A stretch of DNA of 64,000 nucleotides from Agarophyton chilense (Eukaryota; Rhodophyta; Florideophyceae; Gracilariales; Gracilariaceae): the NCBI GenBank assembly GCA_030374765.1, contig JARGXX010000039.1, forward strand, positions 1 through 64,000. The letters are read 5' to 3'. The notes beneath the pieces are model-generated. The model searched no databases. It had not been told where the DNA came from and was given only the letters and a program-made list of their open reading frames with translations. The number at the start of each line of letters is the position of its first letter. Position 1 is the first letter of the stretch. Both the position numbers and the translations under genes were made by a program. Positions 9,845-19,541 of this stretch are shown here, one piece after another.

Positions 9845-10384
9845 TTATATGAAAGGCATACCAAATTCTTTTAAAAGTGTAAGACCCTCTTCGTCATTTT
9901 TTGCCGTTGTTACTATTGTAATATCTAGTCCCCTGATTTTATCTACGTTATCATATTTGATTTCTGGAAAAATAATTTGCTCTTTCAAGCCTAAATTATA
10001 ATTACCCCTTCCATCAAAGGTTTTATGACTTATTCCTCTAAAGTCTCTAATTCTAGGCAAAGCTAAGTTGATTAATTTATTAAGAAAATCATACATTTTA
10101 TCTCTTCTTAAGGTAACCATTAGACCAATAGGTATATTTTCGCGTATTTTAAATCCAGCTATAGCTTTTTTAGATTTTGTAATTTTAGGCTTTTGACCCG
10201 TAATAGTTGCTATTTCGTTCATACTTTTTTCGAGAATTTGCTTGTTATTTGCAGCTTCTCCTAAGCCTCTATTAATTGTGATTTTAACTAGCTTAGGTAT
10301 TTGATGAATATTTCTGTAGCGAAATTTACTCTGTAAATCGTTACAGATTTTGTTATTATAGAGTGTTTTTAGTGTCTTTTCCAT
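9845..10384 (-). CDS. rpl5: Large ribosomal subunit protein L5
   Basis: L5 of 179 residues, binding 5S rRNA in the central protuberance. It shows [40 protein letters not shown], the [11 protein letters not shown] segment and [21 protein letters not shown] at the end. The length is normal. It lies 70 nt after rpl24. Confidence 0.97.
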   Translation of the reverse strand: MEKTLKTLYNNKICNDLQSKFRYRNIHQIPKLVKITINRGLGEAANNKQILEKSMNEIATITGQKPKITKSKKAIAGFKIRENIPIGLMVTLRRDKMYDFLNKLINLALPRIRDFRGISHKTFDGRGNYNLGLKEQIIFPEIKYDNVDKIRGLDITIVTTAKNDEEGLTLLKEFGMPFI

Positions 10385-10454
10385 ATTAAAATATAACGGA
10401 TAATTAGCTATATGTTTATTGTTGTTTTAGATGATTAATTCCAAAATTCGAATT

Positions 10455-10733
10455 TTAAATTCTATCTTCAATAGAAGTATTTGAATGAGCTTTACATTGT
10501 ATAACATTTGAGATATGAATAGGTTTTTCAATCCGAATAATTTGACCACTATTACCGTTTTTTTGTGCTTTTAAATGTTTTGTGGCTATATTTGAATTTT
10601 CAATAATTACTTGACTGCTTTTTGGTAAAACTTTAATTATTTTTCCTATCTTCCCTTTCTCACGACCAGATATTATTTTTACTGTTTCCCCTTTTTTAAT
10701 ATGCATTTTTATATTTGTTTTTTTCATTTTCAT
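10455..10733 (-). CDS. rpl24: Large ribosomal subunit protein L24
   Basis: L24 of 92 residues with the KOW motif (GETVKIISGREKGKIGKIIKV). It initiates 50S assembly. Three in-frame ATGs lie close together (10733, 10727 and 10706). The first overlaps the rpl14 stop codon by one base (ATGA arrangement), which would suit translational coupling. I keep the first start, but 10706 would give MHIKKGETVK, also plausible for L24. Confidence 0.93.
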   Translation of the reverse strand: MKMKKTNIKMHIKKGETVKIISGREKGKIGKIIKVLPKSSQVIIENSNIATKHLKAQKNGNSGQIIRIEKPIHISNVIQCKAHSNTSIEDRI

Positions 10734-11101
10734 CAGACAACCTCCGCAGCTAACGATATAATTTTGGAAAAGTTTTTATCCCTTAATTCTTTAGCTATAG
10801 GACCAAACACTCTTGTGCCTCTTGGGTTATTTTCTTGATTAATTATAACTGCTGCATTATCATCAAATCGTATACTCATTCCATCATCACGTCTTATGGT
10901 TTTTTTAGTTCTTACAATAACTGCTCTAATAATATTAGATTTTTTTATAGGCATATTAGGTAATGCATCTTTAACAACCCCAATGATAATATCTCCTATA
11001 TTAGCATAGCGAGGATTATTACTTCCTAGAACTTGAATACACATAATTTTACGTGCACCACTATTATCAGCAATATTTAAATAGCTTTGTGTTTGTATCA
11101 T
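10733..11101 (-). CDS. rpl14: Large ribosomal subunit protein L14
   Basis: L14 of 122 residues, the standard bacterial length. It begins [18 protein letters not shown] and has the [25 protein letters not shown] and [15 protein letters not shown] signatures. The frame is open 10 codons upstream, but those codons lie inside rps17. The chosen start at 11101 overlaps the rps17 stop by 4 nt, typical of translational coupling. Confidence 0.97.
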   Translation of the reverse strand: MIQTQSYLNIADNSGARKIMCIQVLGSNNPRYANIGDIIIGVVKDALPNMPIKKSNIIRAVIVRTKKTIRRDDGMSIRFDDNAAVIINQENNPRGTRVFGPIAKELRDKNFSKIISLAAEVV

Positions 11102-11340
11102 TTTTTTCTTATTTTTTCTATTAATATCCAACGTTTTTTCTTACTTAAAGGTCGGTGTGGTCGTATTTTTACGATATCACCTATATAGCATTGATTATAT
11201 TCATCGTGTGCATAATATTTATTACTTTTTGTAATTATTTTTTTATATTTCAGATGTGGCACTTTATTTTTTACAGCAACAGTAATAGTTTTATCCATTT
11301 TATTACTAATTACTGTTCCAATTGTATATTTTTTATACAT
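11098..11340 (-). CDS. rps17: Small ribosomal subunit protein S17
   Basis: S17 of 80 residues with the OB-fold signature [16 protein letters not shown] and the [18 protein letters not shown] segment. It overlaps rpl29 upstream by 8 nt and rpl14 downstream by 4 nt, forming a tightly packed trio that suggests coupled translation. Confidence 0.97.
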   Translation of the reverse strand: MYKKYTIGTVISNKMDKTITVAVKNKVPHLKYKKIITKSNKYYAHDEYNQCYIGDIVKIRPHRPLSKKKRWILIEKIRKK

Positions 11341-11533
11341 AATTTGACTCTTTTTTTATTGTTAATAATTGAGCTAATTGATGTTTCTTATGTTTAAATA
11401 AATGCGGCTTAACATTCTGTCTTGTTGCTTTTTTTAATTTCAAGTCAAATATTTCTTGTTTTAATTCTACTATTTTTTCTTTAATTTCTTTATCCGTAAA
11501 ATGTTTAATATCTTTAATTTTTGGTAAAGGCAT
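11333..11533 (-). CDS. rpl29: Large ribosomal subunit protein L29
   Basis: L29 of 66 residues, a two-helix protein at the peptide exit. It shows KEKIVELKQEIFDLKLKKATRQN and ends in a basic helix. Its last codons overlap rps17 by 8 nt, and rpl16 precedes it by 10 nt. The order rpl16-rpl29-rps17 is the bacterial one. Confidence 0.95.
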   Translation of the reverse strand: MPLPKIKDIKHFTDKEIKEKIVELKQEIFDLKLKKATRQNVKPHLFKHKKHQLAQLLTIKKESNYV

Positions 11534-11543
11534 AAGTTATACT

Positions 11544-11951
11544 TTATTTTTTTGTTATAAATTTTGTTTTTACAGGTAATTTATATGATGCTAATTTCAT
11601 AGCTTCCTGCGCAGTTTGTTTACCTACTCCGGCTATTTCAAACAAAATGTGACCAGGTTTTATAACTGCAACCCAATATTCTGTTGCACCTTTTCCAGAT
11701 CCCATCCGGGTTTCTGCTGGTCTAGCTGTTACAGGTTTATCTGGAAATACTCTTATCCATATTTTCCCTCCCCGTTTTACATATCTAGTAATTGTTCTTC
11801 TCGTTGCTTCTATTTGTCTTGCTGTTAGCCATACAGGTTCTAATGTTTGTAATGCATATTCTCCAAATGCAATAGTATTACCTTTACTTGCTTTACCATT
11901 CATGCGGTTGCGATGTTGTTTACGAAATTTTGTTCTTTTAGGACTTAGCAT
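11544..11951 (-). CDS. rpl16: Large ribosomal subunit protein L16
   Basis: L16 of 135 residues, near the A site and needed for 50S maturation. It begins [17 protein letters not shown] and has the [23 protein letters not shown] and [16 protein letters not shown] motifs. The gene is intronless, unlike many land-plant copies. It lies 32 nt after rps3. Confidence 0.98.
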   Translation of the reverse strand: MLSPKRTKFRKQHRNRMNGKASKGNTIAFGEYALQTLEPVWLTARQIEATRRTITRYVKRGGKIWIRVFPDKPVTARPAETRMGSGKGATEYWVAVIKPGHILFEIAGVGKQTAQEAMKLASYKLPVKTKFITKK

Positions 11952-11983
11952 TTGTGAAAAATTTTAATTTAAAAGTATATGAT

Positions 11984-12637
11984 TTAATTATCCATTTTAT
12001 GGGTTATTATTTTTTCTCCTTTGAATAACCATACTTTTACACCTAATATTCCATATATAGTGTGTGCTGTTTTGTATGAATAATCGATATGCGCTCTTAG
12101 TGTTTGCAATGGTACACGACCCTCTCTAATCCATTCGCTTCTTGCTATTTCAGCTCCATTTAATCTACCAGAAACCTGAATTTTAATTCCTTGATTTTTA
12201 GCTTTTTGAGATCTTTGCATAGCTTGCCTGATAACACGTCTAAAAGCTATTCTCTTTTCTAACTGTTGTACTATAAATTCGGCTATCAATGTTGCTTCTT
12301 TATCGGGCTCTGTGATTTCTATCAGGTTAATTCTTATCTGTGCACGATTTTTTAATGTAGTTTCCAATTTTTTTCTTATATCTTCTAAGCCTCTACCCAT
12401 TTTACCTATTATAATTCCAGGTCTAGCAGTATGTATATGTACTTGAATTTGATCAACCTTTCTATCTATGTAAATTAATGCAATACTTGCATTATGTAGC
12501 TGCTTTTCTATACAACTTCTTATTTTATAGTCTTCTTGAGCCAATTGTGGGTATGACTTCATATTAGAAAACCATGAAGATTTATGATCTTGTGTAATGC
12601 CGATCCTAAATCCTAATGGATGTGTTTTTTGTCCCAT
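11984..12637 (-). CDS. rps3: Small ribosomal subunit protein S3
   Basis: S3 of 217 residues at the mRNA entry site. It begins [15 protein letters not shown], carries the KH domain ([23 protein letters not shown]) and the C-terminal signature [30 protein letters not shown]. Full length, between rpl22 and rpl16 in the S10-like part. Confidence 0.98.
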   Translation of the reverse strand: MGQKTHPLGFRIGITQDHKSSWFSNMKSYPQLAQEDYKIRSCIEKQLHNASIALIYIDRKVDQIQVHIHTARPGIIIGKMGRGLEDIRKKLETTLKNRAQIRINLIEITEPDKEATLIAEFIVQQLEKRIAFRRVIRQAMQRSQKAKNQGIKIQVSGRLNGAEIARSEWIREGRVPLQTLRAHIDYSYKTAHTIYGILGVKVWLFKGEKIITHKMDN

Positions 12638-12668
12638 TTCTTATTATCTTGTATACTTGTGTTTTTAA

Positions 12669-13013
12669 TTAGTTTATACTTAAGTTTATTGTAATATGAC
12701 ATGTTGGTTTCTGTATACGAAATGCTCTTCCTTGCGCTCTTGGTTGAAATCTTTTTAGTTTTGGGCCATCGTTAGCAAAAGCCTGCTGAATGATCAAATT
12801 TTGTTTTTCATATTTTAGATTCAATGCATTATTTCCTGCTGACTCTAGAATTTTTTTTATAGTTTTACTAGGTTTATATGTCATAAATTCTAGTATTAAT
12901 ATTGCTTCTTGATATTTTTTACCTTTTATTTGATCTAAAACCCTTCTTGTCTTTGCTGTGGACAAGCGTAAATATTTCCCTGTCGCCTGAATTTGTGTAG
13001 TTTTATTAGTCAT
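12669..13013 (-). CDS. rpl22: Large ribosomal subunit protein L22
   Basis: L22 of 114 residues, lining the peptide exit tunnel. It has KYLRLSTAKTRRVLDQIKGKKY, the SAGNNALNLKY helix and GPKLKRFQPRAQGRAFRIQKPT. The frame extends 9 codons further upstream into rps19, but the start at 13013 (MTNKTTQIQ) lies 4 nt after the rps19 stop and is preferred. Confidence 0.95.
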   Translation of the reverse strand: MTNKTTQIQATGKYLRLSTAKTRRVLDQIKGKKYQEAILILEFMTYKPSKTIKKILESAGNNALNLKYEKQNLIIQQAFANDGPKLKRFQPRAQGRAFRIQKPTCHITINLSIN

Positions 13014-13017
13014 ATAT

Positions 13018-13296
13018 TTATCTTTTTGTTTTTCTATCACTCTTTATATGGCTTCTAAAATTTCTTGTTGGTACAAATTCACCAAGTTTGTGACCAACCA
13101 TTTGATCCGATATAAAGACAGGAAAAAATTGTTTTCCATTATAAACAGCTATTGTGTGACCTATCATTTGAGGTATAATAGTTGATGATCTTGACCATGT
13201 TTTTAAAGTTTTTTTAGATTCTTGTTTGTTTAACTCTTCTACCTTTTTCAAAAGTTTATATTCTATATAAGGCCCTTTTTTGAGTGATCTAGACAT
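13018..13296 (-). CDS. rps19: Small ribosomal subunit protein S19
   Basis: S19 of 92 residues. It begins [18 protein letters not shown] and has the signature [23 protein letters not shown], then the [15 protein letters not shown] ending. It contacts S13 in the 30S head. It follows rpl2 by 29 nt. Confidence 0.98.
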   Translation of the reverse strand: MSRSLKKGPYIEYKLLKKVEELNKQESKKTLKTWSRSSTIIPQMIGHTIAVYNGKQFFPVFISDQMVGHKLGEFVPTRNFRSHIKSDRKTKR

Positions 13297-13325
13297 AATA
13301 GCTCAATTGTATTTTTATATTGATT

Positions 13326-14153
13326 TTATTTTCTTTTACGTAATATATAAGGATTACTATATTTAGGTTTTTTTCTTGTTTTTCTTCCTAAAGCAGGTTT
13401 ACCCCATGGAGTAACTGGATGAGGTTTTCCTATTGGTGAACGTCCTTCTCCTCCTCCGTGAGGATGATCTATTGGATTCATTGCAACTCCTCGAACTTTT
13501 GGCCTTTTGCTGAGCCATCTATTCCTTCCAGCTTTGCCTATACTAATATTACTTGCGTCAATGTTCCCAACTTGACCTATAGTAGCAAAGCATTCTTTTC
13601 TAATTAGTCTTACTTCATTTGAAGGTAGTTTTAACGTTACAAAAGCACCTTCTTTTGCAACTATTTGCGCATATGTTCCAGCAGCTCTAACTATTTGTCC
13701 TCCTTTTGAGGGATTTAATTCTATATTATGAACAGCTGTACCTAAAGGGATAAAATTTAAAGGTAATGAATTTCCAACTTCTAAAGAAGCTTTAATGCCT
13801 GAAACAACTGTTTCACCAATATTCAATGATCTCGGGTGTAAAATATATCTTTTTTCACCATCTGAATAATGTAATAGTGCTATTCTTGCATTTCTGTTTG
13901 GATCATATTCTATACTAATAACGTTAGCTTTAATATTATATTTATTACGCTTGAAATCAATTATTCTATAAAGCCTTTTATGTCCTTTGCCTCTATGGCG
14001 TGATGTAATAATTCCTCTGTTATTACGTCCTTGGCGACGATGATTTTTACCAATGAGCGTCTTTTCTGGCTTTTTATTTGTTATTTCATTAAATGTGGAT
14101 ATAGTTCTGTTTCTCGTACCAGGTGTATATGCTTTGTATAAACGAATAGCCAT
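13326..14153 (-). CDS. rpl2: Large ribosomal subunit protein L2
   Basis: L2 of 275 residues, full length and intronless. It supports subunit joining and peptidyl transfer. It has the [18 protein letters not shown] and [18 protein letters not shown] segments and the highly conserved [21 protein letters not shown] loop with its histidine. It lies 33 nt after rpl23. Confidence 0.99.
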   Translation of the reverse strand: MAIRLYKAYTPGTRNRTISTFNEITNKKPEKTLIGKNHRRQGRNNRGIITSRHRGKGHKRLYRIIDFKRNKYNIKANVISIEYDPNRNARIALLHYSDGEKRYILHPRSLNIGETVVSGIKASLEVGNSLPLNFIPLGTAVHNIELNPSKGGQIVRAAGTYAQIVAKEGAFVTLKLPSNEVRLIRKECFATIGQVGNIDASNISIGKAGRNRWLSKRPKVRGVAMNPIDHPHGGGEGRSPIGKPHPVTPWGKPALGRKTRKKPKYSNPYILRKRK

Positions 14154-14186
14154 TTGATTAGTTTTTACAAGTTATTATAAATTTTG

Positions 14187-14498
14187 TTAATTATCTGCAA
14201 ATAAATTGATTTTATATGGATCATAAAGTGTTATGATAGCTTTTTTATATTTACTTTTATATCCCATATATTTACCTATGCGTTTTTTTTGGGGCTTAAC
14301 TATTAATGTATTCACTCTTTTAACTTTTACATCAAATAATTGTTCGATAGCTTTCTTAATCTTTGTTTTTTTAGCTTTAACTTCAACAGCAAAATAATAT
14401 TTATTTTCTTCTATCATTTGTGTTGTCTTATCTGTTAATATTGGATATTTAATTATATCTATTAAAGCTAATTTGTTTACTTGTATAGTTTTATTCAT
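14187..14498 (-). CDS. rpl23: Large ribosomal subunit protein L23
   Basis: L23 of 103 residues, at the tunnel exit. It shows [51 protein letters not shown], the canonical L23 fold, and a lysine-rich C-terminus. Its start codon overlaps the rpl4 stop region by 8 nt, which suggests coupled translation. Confidence 0.96.
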   Translation of the reverse strand: MNKTIQVNKLALIDIIKYPILTDKTTQMIEENKYYFAVEVKAKKTKIKKAIEQLFDVKVKRVNTLIVKPQKKRIGKYMGYKSKYKKAIITLYDPYKINLFADN

Positions 14499-15150
14499 TG
14501 TATATTTGATTAATAATATCTAATGCATCTTTGTTTATTATGATTTGCTTTGCTTTTAGCAAAGATACTATATTTAGATGGTGAGCAGCTAAAAGTTCTA
14601 CATTTTTTAAGTTACGGGTAGAAAGATACAAATCATGTGATTTTTTACTCACTATGATTAAAATATTATTATTTATATTTATGTTTAAATTATACTTCTT
14701 TAAGTTATTTACTATTATTTTCGTATTTGGTGGGTTTATCTTACCTATAAAATTTTCTGCAATTATGGTATTTTTAAATTTATTATCTATAAGAATTCGT
14801 AATGCTAATTGTTTTTCTTTCTTATTGATCTTATTGACATATCTCTTATGGCGCGGTCCAAAAATTACTCCTCCTCCTCTCCATAATGGAGATCGGTTTG
14901 AACCTGCCCTTGCTCTACCAGTTCCTTTTTGTTTCCATGGTTTTCTACCTCCTCCACTCACTTCACCTCGTGTTTGCGTGTTTGCGTTTCTGTTTCTATG
15001 ATTACTTAGTTGATGTATTAGCGCTCGGTGTAGTATATGTATATTATTATTCTTCTTTTTACTTAATTTTACTACGATTTCTTCACTTTCTTTTTTTTTG
15101 TTATCTTCAGAAGATATTATGGAATAGATTAACTTCTTTTTTATATTCAT
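14491..15150 (-). CDS. rpl4: Large ribosomal subunit protein L4
   Basis: L4 of 219 residues. It has the glycine- and arginine-rich tunnel loop ([26 protein letters not shown], about residues 58-85) followed by [18 protein letters not shown]. The N-terminus is lysine-rich and not strongly conserved. It starts 4 nt after the rpl3 stop. Confidence 0.97.
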   Translation of the reverse strand: MNIKKKLIYSIISSEDNKKKESEEIVVKLSKKKNNNIHILHRALIHQLSNHRNRNANTQTRGEVSGGGRKPWKQKGTGRARAGSNRSPLWRGGGVIFGPRHKRYVNKINKKEKQLALRILIDNKFKNTIIAENFIGKINPPNTKIIVNNLKKYNLNININNNILIIVSKKSHDLYLSTRNLKNVELLAAHHLNIVSLLKAKQIIINKDALDIINQIYNE

Positions 15151-15154
15151 AGAT

Positions 15155-15775
15155 TTATTTTTGATGAATGCTAACCATGTTACCAGCTTTTCCAGGTACA
15201 GAACCTTTAACTATAATAAGATTATGATTAATTTTTATATCTATAATTTTAAGATTTTGAATTGTTACTTTTTTTCCGCCCATACGGCCAGCCATTCTCT
15301 TGCCAGCAAAAACTTTTCCTGGTGTTGTTCCAGCGCCAATTGATCCCGGTTGCCTGTGGTTTTTTGAACCATGAGACATAGGTCCTCTACTGAAATGATG
15401 TCTTTTTGTGCAACCCGTGAATCCCTTACCTATACTTTTGCTAGAAACAGAAATATTTTGATTAATAATTAAATCTTTGACTGTAATCCATTCCCCTATT
15501 TGATAGTTGTCTGTTGAAGCTACTCTGTATTCTTTTAAGTATTTCACAGGGGGCATTTTATGTTTATTTAGATGGCCAATCTGTGCTTTGCTAAGTTTGC
15601 TACTATCTACTTGTACATATCCTATTTGGATGGCTGTGTATCCATGAGATTTCATGTTTTTTATATCAGTTATTAGACATGGTCCTAATTCTAGAATAGT
15701 CACGGGCAATGCTTTACCTCCTGGGTCAAAAATTTGAGTCATGCCAATTTTTTTACCTAATAGCCCGATTTTCAT
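15155..15775 (-). CDS. rpl3: Large ribosomal subunit protein L3
   Basis: L3 of 206 residues, at the peptidyl-transferase centre. It has [67 protein letters not shown] and a C-terminal [14 protein letters not shown]. An upstream in-frame ATG at 15787 would add four residues, but an AAGGAG ribosome-binding site touches that ATG directly, leaving no spacer, so the second ATG at 15775 (12 nt away) is chosen. It is the first gene of the 29-gene ribosomal cluster. Confidence 0.95.
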   Translation of the reverse strand: MKIGLLGKKIGMTQIFDPGGKALPVTILELGPCLITDIKNMKSHGYTAIQIGYVQVDSSKLSKAQIGHLNKHKMPPVKYLKEYRVASTDNYQIGEWITVKDLIINQNISVSSKSIGKGFTGCTKRHHFSRGPMSHGSKNHRQPGSIGAGTTPGKVFAGKRMAGRMGGKKVTIQNLKIIDIKINHNLIIVKGSVPGKAGNMVSIHQK

Positions 15776-15787
15776 TTTTACTTTCAT

Positions 15788-15793
15788 CTCCTT
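15788..15793 (-). promoter_or_regulatory. Shine-Dalgarno that decides the rpl3 start
   Basis: AAGGAG on the minus strand immediately adjoins an ATG at 15787 (zero spacer) and lies 12 nt from the ATG at 15775. Only the second fits ribosome spacing. Confidence 0.6.
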
Positions 15794-15836
15794 GATTATA
15801 CAAAGTTTTCCTTATTTATCTTTATATCATATACTT

Positions 15837-15865
15837 ATTATCTGTTAAATTCTTAAAATTTTCAA
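15837..15865 (-). promoter_or_regulatory. Candidate promoter for the rpl3-led ribosomal cluster
   Basis: Minus strand: TTGAAA (15865-15860), 17-nt spacer, GATAAT (15842-15837); each hexamer matches five of six consensus bases. The predicted RNA start is about 55 nt before rpl3. Confidence 0.6.
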
Positions 15866-16139
15866 GTTCCTTATTGTGATAATATAAGTTATTAATTAAT
15901 TCTAAGTATATATTTATAATGAAGTATTCCATACAATATCATCTTATTTGAAATATGCAAATAAATGGATAAGATATAAGAGTTTTTTGATCAAACTATC
16001 ATTTGCATATACTTATTAAATAAGTGCGGTAATTACCACTTTACTCAAAATTTAATTTAGTGCAATATATAGTTATAGATGCAAAACGTATATAATCAAT
16101 ATTAAAATAAGTTAAATTAATTTTTTTGAGAGGTAATTT

Positions 16140-18005
16140 ATGGCTAAAGTTGTTGGAATTGATTTAGGTACAACAAATTCTGTTATTGCTGTTATGGAAG
16201 GCGGTAAGCCCACAGTAATTCCTAATAAAGAAGGATTAAGAACAACTCCATCTGTTGTTGCCTATACTAAAAAGCAAGATAAATTAGTAGGGCAGATAGC
16301 TAAACGGCAAGCTGTCATGAATCCAGAAAATACATTTTATTCTGTTAAAAGATTTATTGGTCGTAAAAAAAATGAATTACGCGATCAACTAAAGCAGTCG
16401 TCTTATAATGCAAAAACTGATACTAATTTTAATATTAAGTTAGAGTGTCCAGCATTAAGTAAAGATTTTGCTCCTGAAGAAATTTCTGCTCAGGTATTAC
16501 GTAAATTAGTTGAGGATGCGAGCACTTATCTAGGTCAACAAGTAACTCAAGCAGTTATAACTGTCCCAGCTTATTTTAATGATTCACAACGTCAAGCTAC
16601 TAAAGATGCTGGACAGATTGCTGGCTTGGATGTTTTAAGAATTATTAATGAACCTACAGCAGCATCTTTATCATATGGTTTAGATAAAAAAAACAATGAA
16701 ACGATTTTGGTATTTGATCTTGGAGGTGGTACCTTTGATGTTTCTATTTTGGAAGTAGGTGATGGTGTTTTCGAAGTTTTATCGACTTCTGGCGACACTC
16801 ACTTAGGTGGTGATGATTTTGATAGAAAAATTGTTGAATGGTTAATTCATGAGTTTAATAATGATGAAGGCATTAATTTAGGTAAAGATAGACAAGCCCT
16901 GCAGAGATTAACAGAGGCTGCTGAAAAAGCTAAAATGGAGTTATCTAGTTTAGTTCAAACTGATATTAATTTACCTTTTATTACTTCTACTAATACCGGT
17001 CCTAAGCATTTAGAAAAAAGTATAACTAGAGCCAAGTTTGAGTATTTATGTCAAGATTTGATCAATCGTTGTGAAATACCTGTTAATAATGCATTAAAAG
17101 ATGCACAATTGTCATCTAGTGATATAGATGAAATTGTTTTAGTTGGTGGCTCTACTAGAATTCCCGCTATCCAACAGCTTGTTAAACAAATGATAGGTAA
17201 AGATCCTAATCAAAGTGTTAATCCTGATGAAGTAGTTGCAATTGGAGCAGCTGTTCAAGCAGGTGTTTTAGCAGGTGAGGTGAAAGACATATTATTACTA
17301 GATGTTACACCTTTATCTTTAGGTGTAGAAACGTTAGGTGGAGTTATGACTAAAATAATAGACCGCAATACAACAGTACCTACAAAAAAATCTGAAATTT
17401 TTTCAACTGCTGTTGATAATCAGCCTAACGTTGAGATTCATGTGTTACAAGGAGAGAGAGAATTTACTAAAGATAATAAAAGTTTAGGTACTTTCAGATT
17501 AGATGGTATTATGCCTGCACCACGAGGTGTACCACAAATAGAAGTTATATTTGATATAGATGCTAATGGTATACTGTCTGTTAAAGCTAAAGATAAAGGA
17601 ACAGGTAAAGAACAATCTATTACTATAACAGGTGCATCTACATTACCGAAAGAAGAAGTTGAGAAATTAGTTAAAGAGGCAGAAGAAAATTCAGAGCTTG
17701 ATAAACATAAGCGTGAACAAATAGATGTTAAAAATCAAGCAGATGCTTTGTGTTATCAATCACAAAATCAAATTAATGAACTAAAGGATAAGATTAGTGA
17801 AGATGAAAAACAGCATGCTCAGAAACTAATAGATTCTTTAAAGTCATCTATTCAAGAGGATGATTATGAAAAGATTAAAGATACACAAAATCAATTGCAG
17901 CAAGCGATGATGAACATAGGCAAGCAGGTTTATAGTTCTAGTCAGCAAGATAATAGTAAAATAGAAGATGAGCCTGTCATAGATACTAATTCTAAAGAAG
18001 CTTAA
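16140..18005 (+). CDS. dnaK: Hsp70-type chaperone DnaK
   Basis: DnaK of 621 residues, the stromal Hsp70 that folds and imports proteins with ATP. The nucleotide-binding domain shows GIDLGTTNS (6-14), [26 protein letters not shown] and [14 protein letters not shown]. The substrate domain starts near [14 protein letters not shown], followed by the helical lid and an acidic C-terminus. A GAGAGG ribosome-binding site lies 7 nt before the ATG. It converges on trnG, which begins 10 nt after the stop. Confidence 0.99.
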   Translation: MAKVVGIDLGTTNSVIAVMEGGKPTVIPNKEGLRTTPSVVAYTKKQDKLVGQIAKRQAVMNPENTFYSVKRFIGRKKNELRDQLKQSSYNAKTDTNFNIKLECPALSKDFAPEEISAQVLRKLVEDASTYLGQQVTQAVITVPAYFNDSQRQATKDAGQIAGLDVLRIINEPTAASLSYGLDKKNNETILVFDLGGGTFDVSILEVGDGVFEVLSTSGDTHLGGDDFDRKIVEWLIHEFNNDEGINLGKDRQALQRLTEAAEKAKMELSSLVQTDINLPFITSTNTGPKHLEKSITRAKFEYLCQDLINRCEIPVNNALKDAQLSSSDIDEIVLVGGSTRIPAIQQLVKQMIGKDPNQSVNPDEVVAIGAAVQAGVLAGEVKDILLLDVTPLSLGVETLGGVMTKIIDRNTTVPTKKSEIFSTAVDNQPNVEIHVLQGEREFTKDNKSLGTFRLDGIMPAPRGVPQIEVIFDIDANGILSVKAKDKGTGKEQSITITGASTLPKEEVEKLVKEAEENSELDKHKREQIDVKNQADALCYQSQNQINELKDKISEDEKQHAQKLIDSLKSSIQEDDYEKIKDTQNQLQQAMMNIGKQVYSSSQQDNSKIEDEPVIDTNSKEA

Positions 18006-18014
18006 ATAACGTAA

Positions 18015-18085
18015 GCGGGTAACGCGATTCGAACGCGCGACATCAACCTTGGCAAGGTTGCGCTCTACCACTGAGCTATACCCGC
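18015..18085 (-). tRNA. trnG-GCC: tRNA-Gly (GCC)
   Basis: A 71-nt cloverleaf on the minus strand. Acceptor stem GCGGGTA pairs with TACCCGC, the D-arm is AGCTCAGTGGTAGAGC, and the anticodon loop TTGCCAA gives GCC. The T-arm contains GTTCGAATC. CCA is not encoded. It lies tail-to-tail with dnaK, 9 nt from its stop codon, with no other terminator visible there. Confidence 0.97.
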
Positions 18086-18214
18086 TATTAAATAATAATG
18101 TTCGCAAAAAAAAACTGTTTTGTCAAATTTAGACTACATATATTTATATAGTATATACTATGCATATTAAATACTACATAAATATGAATGTTTTAATATA
18201 CATAGCAAGATATT

Positions 18215-18403
18215 TTAATTAATAAAAGAGTTTATTAGTCCTGTTACTAAGACTAATCCAGTCCATATACCAGCACCAGTGTAGATTAAGTTTTTAGATT
18301 TTTCCCACTGTCCAGGAGATGCAAAGGTTACAGGTATGCCTACTACGAGTAAAGTAGAGAATAGTACTAATATGAATACTAATAGTTGAACGACAATTGT
18401 CAT
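18215..18403 (-). CDS. psbZ: Photosystem II protein Z
   Basis: PsbZ (formerly Ycf9) of 62 residues, a small two-helix subunit at the PSII edge. Helix 1 is VVQLLVFILVLFSTLLVVGIP, followed by the conserved VTFASPGQWEKSKNLIYTGAG loop and helix 2 ending GLINSFIN. The length is typical. It is divergent from psbK. Confidence 0.96.
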   Translation of the reverse strand: MTIVVQLLVFILVLFSTLLVVGIPVTFASPGQWEKSKNLIYTGAGIWTGLVLVTGLINSFIN

Positions 18404-18696
18404 AGCTTTTATCCTTTTACATTTCTTAATATTTTAATTGCATGACTTAAAGATAGATTTATATATAATATATAATTATATATTGTGACATATAATTTAT
18501 TTATTATTGTAAACTGTTTGTTTATATATACTTTCTTTATAATCTTACTAGTTTAGTATTAGTATTAATATAGTTACCAAAAGAAATGTAGAAGAAAAAA
18601 ATATAAAATTATTTTTTATATATACATACAGCATATTTATATGAGTTTTTATAAATAAAAACAAATAAATGAATTAATTACAAAGAGGTTTATTTT

Positions 18697-18834
18697 ATGA
18701 TAACAGCGATTATAATAGCGAAATTACCAGAAGCCTACACAGTTTTTCGTCCTTTAGTGGATATACTACCAGTAATCCCTATTTTTTTCCTATTATTGGC
18801 TTTTGTTTGGCAAGCAGCTATTGGATTTAGATAA
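18697..18834 (+). CDS. psbK: Photosystem II protein K
   Basis: A 45-residue PSII small subunit. The short leader MITAIIIA is followed by [20 protein letters not shown] and the single membrane helix [16 protein letters not shown], the PsbK signature; the first eight residues are removed in known PsbK proteins. An AAAGAGG ribosome-binding motif lies 10 nt upstream. It is followed 43 nt later by petG in the same direction. Confidence 0.95.
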   Translation: MITAIIIAKLPEAYTVFRPLVDILPVIPIFFLLLAFVWQAAIGFR

Positions 18835-18877
18835 AGTCAGTGACATTATTCCAATTTATTTTTAAAAAGTTTTTATT

Positions 18878-18991
18878 ATGGTAGAACCTCTTTTATCTGG
18901 TATAGTATTAGGATTGATTCCTGTTACTTTGTTCGGTTTATTAGTTGCTGCTTATCTTCAGTATCGTAGAGGTAATCAGTTCGGATTATAA
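18878..18991 (+). CDS. petG: Cytochrome b6f complex subunit PetG
   Basis: A 37-residue single-helix subunit required for b6f stability. It reads [20 protein letters not shown] and ends YRRGNQFGL, the canonical PetG pattern and length. It is probably cotranscribed with psbK and converges on rps14 across a stem-loop. Confidence 0.97.
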
Positions 18992-19025
18992 TTTTATAAA
19001 TATAAAAATTTACATATATATTACA

Positions 19026-19060
19026 TTTATATAAATGCTTTATTCAAGCATTCATATAAA
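19026..19060. terminator. Stem-loop between convergent petG and rps14
   Basis: A 15-bp stem with one mismatch (19026-19040 with 19046-19060) around a 5-nt loop TATTC. It starts 35 nt after petG and 35 nt from the rps14 stop, so it can serve both. Confidence 0.65.
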
Positions 19061-19094
19061 TATAATATTGTGTTATATAATCATGATTCATATT

Positions 19095-19397
19095 TTACCA
19101 GCTAGCTTTTCTAACACCAGGTAATAAACAATTGTGTGACATTTCTCTTAAAACGTGTCTTGATAATCCAAAATCTTTATAGAATCCACGGCTACGCCCT
19201 GTTTTCCAGCATCTATTTCTTCTCCGGCAAGGTGTACTGTTTTTAGGTAATTTTTGTAATTCTTTTTGTATTTCTAGTTGTTCTGTGAAAGTTAAATTAT
19301 TATTTAATTTATCTTTTATTTCTTTTCTTTTTTTATGGTATTTCTGTACTAGTTTATTTCTTTTTTCTTCTCTTTCGATCATATTTTTTTTGGCCAT
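19095..19397 (-). CDS. rps14: Small ribosomal subunit protein S14
   Basis: S14 of 100 residues, with a lysine-rich N-terminal half and the signature RNRCWKTGRSRGFYKDFGLSRHVLREM. Only one cysteine is visible in that core, so it is the zinc-free type usual in plastids. It lies downstream of psaA-psaB in the same direction, after a hairpin. Confidence 0.96.
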   Translation of the reverse strand: MAKKNMIEREEKRNKLVQKYHKKRKEIKDKLNNNLTFTEQLEIQKELQKLPKNSTPCRRRNRCWKTGRSRGFYKDFGLSRHVLREMSHNCLLPGVRKASW

Positions 19398-19470
19398 TTA
19401 TATTATGCTTATTTTTATTAAGTATTAAAATTATTTTTATTTTAACTAAAAAATATCTATATAGCAATAA

Positions 19471-19508
19471 AACTCACTGTTTAGGTATTAATATCTAAGC
19501 AGTGAGTT
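19471..19508 (-). terminator. Terminator hairpin downstream of psaB
   Basis: Arms AACTCACTGTTTAG (19471-19484) and CTAAGCAGTGAGTT (19495-19508) form a 14-bp stem with one wobble or mismatch and a 10-nt loop, 33 nt after the psaB stop. It probably ends or stabilises the psaA-psaB transcript. Confidence 0.7.
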
Positions 19509-19541
19509 AAGTGTTTGTATATACAATATTTTTACTAATTA

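Larger units (their letters stand above)
15788..16139. other. 352-nt divergent intergenic region, rpl3 / dnaK
   Basis: No gene is seen. It holds a good minus-strand promoter for the ribosomal cluster (15837-15865) and, toward dnaK, a TATAAT at 16091-16096 without a convincing -35. An interrupted dyad around GGTAATTACC (16021-16042) lies in the dnaK leader region and could be an operator-like site or chance. The motif ATATACTTATTA occurs twice, near 15830 and near 16007. Confidence 0.5.

Noticed and set aside
14654-15152. Two plus-strand open frames opposite rpl4
   Set aside because: They lie on the complement of a clear L4 gene and resemble no family I recognise.
17844-18107. An 87-codon minus-strand frame
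   Set aside because: It runs across trnG and the antisense of dnaK, so it is not a gene.
18148-18161. 14-nt palindrome ATAGTATATACTAT downstream of psbZ as a terminator
   Set aside because: It is short and AT-only apart from one G:C pair per arm; such palindromes are expected by chance in this DNA.
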